DNA from: Eubacteriales bacterium
Lineage (GTDB): Bacteria > Bacillota > Clostridia > Lachnospirales > Lachnospiraceae
Direction of reading: 5' to 3'
DNA length: 64,000 nt
Assembly (NCBI GenBank): GCA_030531555.1
Contig: JAUNNI010000009.1
Span: forward strand, 1-64,000
How positions within the stretch are numbered: the stretch's first letter is position 1; every line of letters starts with the position of its first letter. Below, in pieces: positions 59,469-64,000 of this stretch. The notes under the pieces are model-generated. The model made no database searches and had not been told where the DNA came from. It saw nothing but the letters and a program-made list of their open reading frames with translations. Made by a program: the position numbers and the translations under genes.

Positions 59469-60578
59469 ATGAAAAAACAAAAGATAATAATAATCACGGG
59501 ATTGATAGCTATTTTTTTCTTGGCAGGACTTAGACAGTTATTTATTCCATATGAATTACATGCGGAATACCTTTCCAAGAACAAAGTATATGAGTATGAT
59601 CAGCTTTCCAAAGAAGATTTTAAAGTATATACCACATCCAGGATTGGATTGAGAAAAGAAGTGAAAGATTTCCATATTAACTCTGATATGGTAAGTGAAA
59701 CTGGTTTAGTTTCCATTGCCTCATATGATCCTCATCTAGGTGTTCTGGTAGATTTAAAATCGATCAAAGTAAAATCTTCATCTTTGTTATATAATCGTGT
59801 GATTTATGAAGACAGAATGAACGAATACCAGCCAGAAGTTTCAGAAGTAATTACTTATTCGGATGGAAAAAAAGAGATCGTTCCATATAGCCAGTCTTCT
59901 GTGGAATTATCCACTGAAAAAAATGAAGATGAGATGCATATTTATGTTGATGGAAAAAATGATGAATATGTGGAAGAAGTTCCTATAATCACGGTTACTT
60001 TTATTACAGCAGAAGGTAAGAAATCTACAAAGAAGGTATTAAGCAGTGATGAATTGGATCTTACCATTCATTATTCCGATGGGACAGAAAAAAAGGCAAA
60101 AAAAGGTGAGATTACCTGTGAGCCGATCAAAAAGCCAAAAGCGGGGATCAATCATTTGACATGTTATTATAATAAGAAAAAATATGTCGTTGATGTAAAC
60201 TGTTATAAACCAAAGCCACCAAAAAATATTGTCACATTTCCTGGCTACGGAGATATTGAACTTCAATATACAAAAGCATATTCTGTGAAAGATGCTAATA
60301 AGCTTAACACAATTAATGGAGTCGTATATTTTAACCATCACCGGGAAACCTATTATACTATTTTTGAAGCGGGTGGAGTGACTACAGCCTTCCATGTACC
60401 GGGAAGACATGTTGCAGAAGATGGTACCATTCGAGATGAGGAAGGTTATATTTGTGTGGCAGCAGATTATCGTTTCTGTCATCCGTATGAAAAAGTCCTT
60501 ACAACTTTGGGACCGGCCAAGGTTTACGACACAGGTTGCCCTTATGGAACCGTTGATTTATATGTGAATTGGAGATAA
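59469..60578 (+). CDS. Membrane-anchored extracytoplasmic protein with a 3D-like C-terminal domain
   Basis: A 369-residue protein with an N-terminal signal-anchor (5-22). The middle (about 30-265) contains beta-rich Ig/bacterial-adhesin-like segments, with 'YSDGKKEI' and 'YSDGTEKK' suggesting two related modules. The C-terminal 100 residues, with VAADYRFCHPYEK, TLGPAKVYDTGCPYG and TVDLYVNW, resemble the 3D/double-psi-barrel domain of cell wall-associated lytic enzymes, whose Asp-Thr-Gly motif is kept. A role at the cell wall is likely; catalysis is not certain. Only a weak ribosome site is seen, so it may be coupled to the GNAT gene. Confidence 0.65.
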   Translation: MKKQKIIIITGLIAIFFLAGLRQLFIPYELHAEYLSKNKVYEYDQLSKEDFKVYTTSRIGLRKEVKDFHINSDMVSETGLVSIASYDPHLGVLVDLKSIKVKSSSLLYNRVIYEDRMNEYQPEVSEVITYSDGKKEIVPYSQSSVELSTEKNEDEMHIYVDGKNDEYVEEVPIITVTFITAEGKKSTKKVLSSDELDLTIHYSDGTEKKAKKGEITCEPIKKPKAGINHLTCYYNKKKYVVDVNCYKPKPPKNIVTFPGYGDIELQYTKAYSVKDANKLNTINGVVYFNHHRETYYTIFEAGGVTTAFHVPGRHVAEDGTIRDEEGYICVAADYRFCHPYEKVLTTLGPAKVYDTGCPYGTVDLYVNWR

Positions 60579-60580
60579 AA

Positions 60581-62080
60581 ATGGAAGAAATGATGTTAAA
60601 TACAGAAAAAGTGTTTCGATTTTTTGAAGAGATTTCTCGCATTCCCCATGGTTCAGGAAATACAGGTCAGATTGCAAAGTATCTTGTGAATTTTGCAAGG
60701 GAGAGAAATCTTTTGGTTAAAAAAGATGAAGCAGGCAATATTGCGATTTTCAAAGACGCCAGTGAGGGTTATGAAAAAGCTGGCGCAGTAATCTTACAAG
60801 GCCATATGGATATGGTTTGTGAGAAGGATACAGATTGTGAAATCGATATGGCAACAGAAGGGATTTCACTATTAACTGATGGCGAATTTATCTTTGCAGA
60901 TGGGACGACTTTAGGCGGGGATGATGGTATTGCCATTGCTTATATGCTTGCATTATTGGATGATGGTCAGATTCCACATCCACCTCTTGAGATATTGATT
61001 ACCAATGATGAGGAGGTGGGGCTTGCCGGAGCATCTGCCTTGTCCATAGAAGGTTTTAAAGCAAAAAGGCTCATCAATCTTGATTCCGAAGAAGAAGGTT
61101 ATCTTACCGTAAGCTGCGCCGGAGCAGTGCGTACTTACAGTGATATTCCTGTGGAATATGAGTCTGTCTATGCAGAAAAAGAAGAGAAATATCTGATGGA
61201 AACCGGCCTTCAGGAGGGAAGTTCCCAGACGTCTTTTCGCATTGAAATTAGCAATTTAAAAGGTGGGCATTCTGGCGTTGATATTGGAAATCAACGAAGC
61301 AATGCGATTATTCTGATGGGAAGGATTCTTTCGGAACTTTCTCTAAAATACGATTTTCGTATTGTAAATGTCTCCTGTCCGGGCAGAGAAAATGTGATTC
61401 CAAAGGGAGCAGAATGTATTCTTGTCTGTGAGGTTGCTAATACAGATGCTTTCACAGAGGATTTTCTATCTCTTTGCGAACAAATTTATATGGAATTAGA
61501 AGAAACAGAGAGTGATGTAGAATTTGAACTTGCAGAATATTTGGTACAATTCCGTTGTCTTACTTTAGAATCCACGAAAAAACTTATTTTTGCCATGTAT
61601 CATATGCCAGATGGTGTTCAGGTAGAGTATCCTGAGATTCCTGGGATGATACGTTCTTCTTTAAATACCGGTATTTTGGAATTGTCAGATGATTTTGCTC
61701 GCTTCGGAACATTGATCCGTAGCAATATGGATGAAGAGAAACAAATGGTTATCAATAAAGTGAAAACATTTATTGAGTTTTTGGGTGGTACAGTTCGATT
61801 GGAAAATGATTATCCAGCATGGGCTTATCGCAAGGATTCTCCATTAAGAGATAAGATGGTTCAGATTTTTGAATCACTTTATGGTCAGTCCCCAAAGATT
61901 TCCATTACACATGGAGGATTAGAGTGCGGAATTCTTGCGGGTAGATTGGGGAATCTGGATATGGTTTCCATGGGCCCAAATCTTTACGATGTCCATACAC
62001 CACGAGAACGTATGGAAATTGCTTCGGTTCAAAGAACATGGGAGTATCTTTTAGAAATTCTTGGGAATATGAAAGAGTAG
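60581..62080 (+). CDS. pepD: PepD-type beta-alanyl/Xaa-His dipeptidase (M20C)
   Basis: A 499-residue cytoplasmic aminoacyl-histidine dipeptidase of the M20C family, which hydrolyses dipeptides with broad specificity. Zinc ligands and catalytic residues are in LQGHMDMVCEKD, GGDDGIAIAYML, TNDEEVGLAGA and LDSEEEG; the dimerisation (lid) domain contains LKGGHSGVDIG, and the last ligand His is in THGGLECG. The ATG at 60581 has GGAG six bases upstream; an upstream TTG is in frame. It lies two bases after the previous stop, so the three genes from 59004 are probably co-transcribed. Confidence 0.9.
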   Translation: MEEMMLNTEKVFRFFEEISRIPHGSGNTGQIAKYLVNFARERNLLVKKDEAGNIAIFKDASEGYEKAGAVILQGHMDMVCEKDTDCEIDMATEGISLLTDGEFIFADGTTLGGDDGIAIAYMLALLDDGQIPHPPLEILITNDEEVGLAGASALSIEGFKAKRLINLDSEEEGYLTVSCAGAVRTYSDIPVEYESVYAEKEEKYLMETGLQEGSSQTSFRIEISNLKGGHSGVDIGNQRSNAIILMGRILSELSLKYDFRIVNVSCPGRENVIPKGAECILVCEVANTDAFTEDFLSLCEQIYMELEETESDVEFELAEYLVQFRCLTLESTKKLIFAMYHMPDGVQVEYPEIPGMIRSSLNTGILELSDDFARFGTLIRSNMDEEKQMVINKVKTFIEFLGGTVRLENDYPAWAYRKDSPLRDKMVQIFESLYGQSPKISITHGGLECGILAGRLGNLDMVSMGPNLYDVHTPRERMEIASVQRTWEYLLEILGNMKE

Positions 62081-62121
62081 TGATGTTTATAAAAAATTAT
62101 TCATAGAAAGAAGGGTTTATT

Positions 62122-63315
62122 ATGGGAAAAATGTGCGATTTTACATTTGACAACAACATTTCAGAAAATATTCGTTTTGTTGGTGTGGCTGATAAAACAA
62201 TTGACCTTTTCGAGAGTCAGTACGAAGTACCGAATGGTATTATGTACAACTCCTACGTAATTCTTGATGAGAAGACAGCTTTGATGGATACCGTAGATGC
62301 AAGAGGAATGGAAGAATGGGAAAAAAATGTTGCTGATGTTTTAGCAGGAAGAGCATTGGATTATCTTGTGATCCAGCATCTTGAACCAGACCATTCAGGA
62401 AGTATTGGAAGACTTGTTGAGATTTATCCAGATGTAACAATTGTAAGTAATAAAAAATTACTTCAGATGCTTCCACAGTTCTTTGATCTTCCAGAAGGAA
62501 TAAAGACGATTGAAGTAGCAGAAGGTAGCACTTTAAATTTAGGCAACCATACGTTAACATTTGTGATGGCTCCAATGGTTCACTGGCCAGAAGTTATGGT
62601 ATCCTATGAATCTACAGAAAAAGTATTATTTGCAGCAGATGGTTTTGGATCTTTTGGTACCTTAGATCAGCAGGAAGAAGACTGGGCTTGTGAAGCAAGA
62701 CGTTATTACATCAATATCGTTGGTAAATATGGTGGACCTGTTCAGACACTGTTGAAAAAGGCTGCAACTTTAGACATTGCAACAATTGCGCCACTTCATG
62801 GTCCTGTTCTTCGTGAAAACTTAGGATATTATATTGGTCTTTATGATACATGGAGCAGCTATCGTCCAGAGGATAGCGGTGTATTCATTCCTTATGCATC
62901 CATTCATGGTAACACAGCAAAGGTTGCGAAAAAATTGGCTGAGATTTTAAAAGCAAAAGGAGAAGAAAAGGTTATTCTTTGTGACCTTGCCCGTGATGAT
63001 ATGTCCGAAGCTTTAGAAGATGCTTACCGATATGACCGTATGGTAATGTGCGCTTCCACATATGATGGTGGTATTTTCTTATGTATGCAGGATTTCATTG
63101 CTCATCTTCAGACAAAAGCTTACCAGAATCGTACGGTTGGATTTATTGAGAATGGCTCATGGGCACCACAAGCAGGCAGAATCATGAAAGCAGCTATGGA
63201 AAAACAGAAAAATGTGACGATTGTAGAACCTATGGTTACCATTAAATCCACATTAAAAGAAAGTGATATTCCACAGTTAGAAGCACTTGCGGATGCTATG
63301 ATTGCCAGCAAATAA
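62122..63315 (+). CDS. Flavodiiron protein (FprA family)
   Basis: A 397-residue A-type flavoprotein that reduces O2 to water, or NO to N2O, using electrons from rubredoxin or F420-like donors, and so protects anaerobes. The metallo-beta-lactamase domain holds the diiron ligands HLEPDHSGS (about 83-91), His in MVHWPEVM, Asp in FAADGFGSF and His in LHGPVL; the flavodoxin domain (about 250-397) binds FMN (PYASIHGNTAKVA). No C-terminal rubredoxin domain is fused. It has its own AAGAAGGG ribosome site and a terminator after it. Confidence 0.92.
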   Translation: MGKMCDFTFDNNISENIRFVGVADKTIDLFESQYEVPNGIMYNSYVILDEKTALMDTVDARGMEEWEKNVADVLAGRALDYLVIQHLEPDHSGSIGRLVEIYPDVTIVSNKKLLQMLPQFFDLPEGIKTIEVAEGSTLNLGNHTLTFVMAPMVHWPEVMVSYESTEKVLFAADGFGSFGTLDQQEEDWACEARRYYINIVGKYGGPVQTLLKKAATLDIATIAPLHGPVLRENLGYYIGLYDTWSSYRPEDSGVFIPYASIHGNTAKVAKKLAEILKAKGEEKVILCDLARDDMSEALEDAYRYDRMVMCASTYDGGIFLCMQDFIAHLQTKAYQNRTVGFIENGSWAPQAGRIMKAAMEKQKNVTIVEPMVTIKSTLKESDIPQLEALADAMIASK

Positions 63316-63318
63316 AAA

Positions 63319-63346
63319 ACAATCCAAGGAATGTAAAGGATTGTTA
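63319..63346 (+). other. Short hairpin after the flavodiiron gene
   Basis: ACAATCC pairs with GGATTGT (about 8 bp with flanking A/T) around a 12-base loop without a T run; it precedes the main terminator. Confidence 0.4.
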
Positions 63347-63358
63347 TAAAGTAAAAAG

Positions 63359-63406
63359 ATAGCGTCATTCGTTCGGTTTTACACTGAACTATGACGCTAT
63401 TTTTTA
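63359..63406 (+). terminator. Intrinsic terminator after the flavodiiron gene
   Basis: ATAGCGTCAT (63359-63368) pairs with ATGACGCTAT (63391-63400), with a partly paired 22-base loop, followed by T residues. Confidence 0.8.
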
Positions 63407-63516
63407 TGAAACTATGCCATATTTCTTCGCCGGAGATTACTCCCACGTCTATTGATGGGAGAAAATATTCACTAAATTAGTAAGAAGATAGATATGAACA
63501 TTGTAAATATATGTAT

Positions 63517-64000
63517 TTATGCAAATGGATCCCATAAATTCATAGGAATTGGTTCTTGATTCAATAGTTCTTTTTGTACATCCTTTAATAATTCTTTTTT
63601 AATAATTACCTGATGAACGTATTCACGGAACCATTTTTCACTTCCAATAAAGTATCCTTTTTGACCAGCGGTATCTCCCCAGCTGTTTTCAATCTTCCAG
63701 CGATCTGGCTTGCCATTTGCATCGAAATTCACTCCACAGAAAAGCATACAATGATTCATGCTGGAGCTACGGGTAAGCAGTTTTTCTTTTTTTGTCATAC
63801 CAAGTGTAATTCCACCTAATACAGAACCATAATCAAAAGAATCCTGATCCCAGATTCCTTTATCACGATCACGATAAACACGACAATCACAGCTAAAATA
63901 TACGGATTCTCCTGATTTTAACTGAGCAACAGCCATTTCTTCCAATTCATCCATGGAAAGGTTGAGCCAGAAGATGTCATCTTCGACAACATCACCTAGA
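63517..64000 (-). CDS. pepC: Bleomycin-hydrolase-type aminopeptidase (C1B), C-terminal part, runs off the window
   Basis: The last 161 codons of a PepC/bleomycin hydrolase cysteine aminopeptidase. The catalytic His is in SMNHCMLFCGV and the catalytic Asn in WKIENSWGDTAG; the C terminus (RWKIENSWG to NLWDPFA) matches the family, whose last residues protrude into the active site and set aminopeptidase specificity. The reading frame stays open to base 64000, so the catalytic Cys and the rest lie beyond the window. It acts in cytosolic peptide breakdown. The first ATG inside the window (63954) is internal. Confidence 0.9.
   Translation of the reverse strand, partial: LGDVVEDDIFWLNLSMDELEEMAVAQLKSGESVYFSCDCRVYRDRDKGIWDQDSFDYGSVLGGITLGMTKKEKLLTRSSSMNHCMLFCGVNFDANGKPDRWKIENSWGDTAGQKGYFIGSEKWFREYVHQVIIKKELLKDVQKELLNQEPIPMNLWDPFA

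Noticed and set aside
1..64000. CRISPR arrays, tRNA or rRNA genes, prophage
   Set aside because: No regularly spaced repeats, cloverleaf-like segments, rRNA motifs or phage structural genes were noticed on reading the window.

Overview
This 64-kb window looks like chromosomal DNA of an anaerobic, low-G+C Gram-positive bacterium of the class Clostridia, probably a Lachnospiraceae gut commensal. The basis is the AGGAGG-type ribosome binding sites, A/T-rich spacers, stem-loop/U-run terminators, a clostridial-order Rnf complex (C-D/G-E-A-B), a type III glutamine synthetase, an Fe-S type PurF, a flavodiiron protein and many oxygen-sensitive or flavin enzymes. The genus is an inference I cannot settle. 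I saw no rRNA, tRNA, CRISPR array or prophage.

Layout. 1-3 kb: a 5'-truncated glycolate/D-lactate dehydrogenase (glcD) abutting what looks like the right end of an IS605/TnpB-type element, then a YkvI-type transporter and a GntR/FCD repressor. 3-6.3 kb: small housekeeping and stress-type genes (DEDDh exonuclease, Spx/ArsC-like protein without its cysteine, half-size EamA protein, macrodomain, DsbA-like protein). 6.3-14 kb: a peptide ABC importer (two ATPases, binding lipoprotein, two permeases), followed by an M24 Xaa-Pro-type peptidase and a cytoplasmic cyclophilin, which together suggest uptake and breakdown of proline-containing peptides. 14-22 kb: a secreted surface protein, a zinc alcohol dehydrogenase, a LysR regulator and an Old Yellow Enzyme/Fe-S flavoprotein, a tyrosine phosphatase, a PncC-like amidase and a nitroreductase.

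22-29.5 kb: the rnf operon, with an RnfD-RnfG fusion and a cysteine-rich tail on RnfE, followed by a membrane-anchored FMN/FAD reductase of the fumarate-reductase family and a NusG-II protein. This may be an energy-conserving module with an extracytoplasmic electron sink. 29.6-35.5 kb: an EmrE-like transporter, then a compact three-gene set (TerB-N-like protein, BrxD-like ATPase, Lhr-like helicase) that resembles a defence system and lacks the core BREX genes. This is the strongest candidate for a little-described system.

37-51 kb: a nitrogen assimilation island: candidate small RNA, glnN, an Amt-PII fusion, purF, asnB, gltB and gltD. glnN and asnB share nearly the same promoter plus an immediate terminator-like hairpin beginning AGCAAAGGCGC, and a related hairpin precedes the ammonium transporter gene. 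This points to a common nitrogen-responsive attenuation mechanism. 51-64 kb: a GDPD with Ig-like repeats, a trigger-factor-like lipoprotein, a Nudix hydrolase, a MarR/iron-ADH/ALDH cluster with a perfect palindrome just after the promoter, niaR with an operator-like palindrome in its promoter, a GNAT enzyme, a 3D-domain-like protein, a PepD dipeptidase, a flavodiiron protein and the C-terminal part of a bleomycin-hydrolase-type aminopeptidase that runs off the end.
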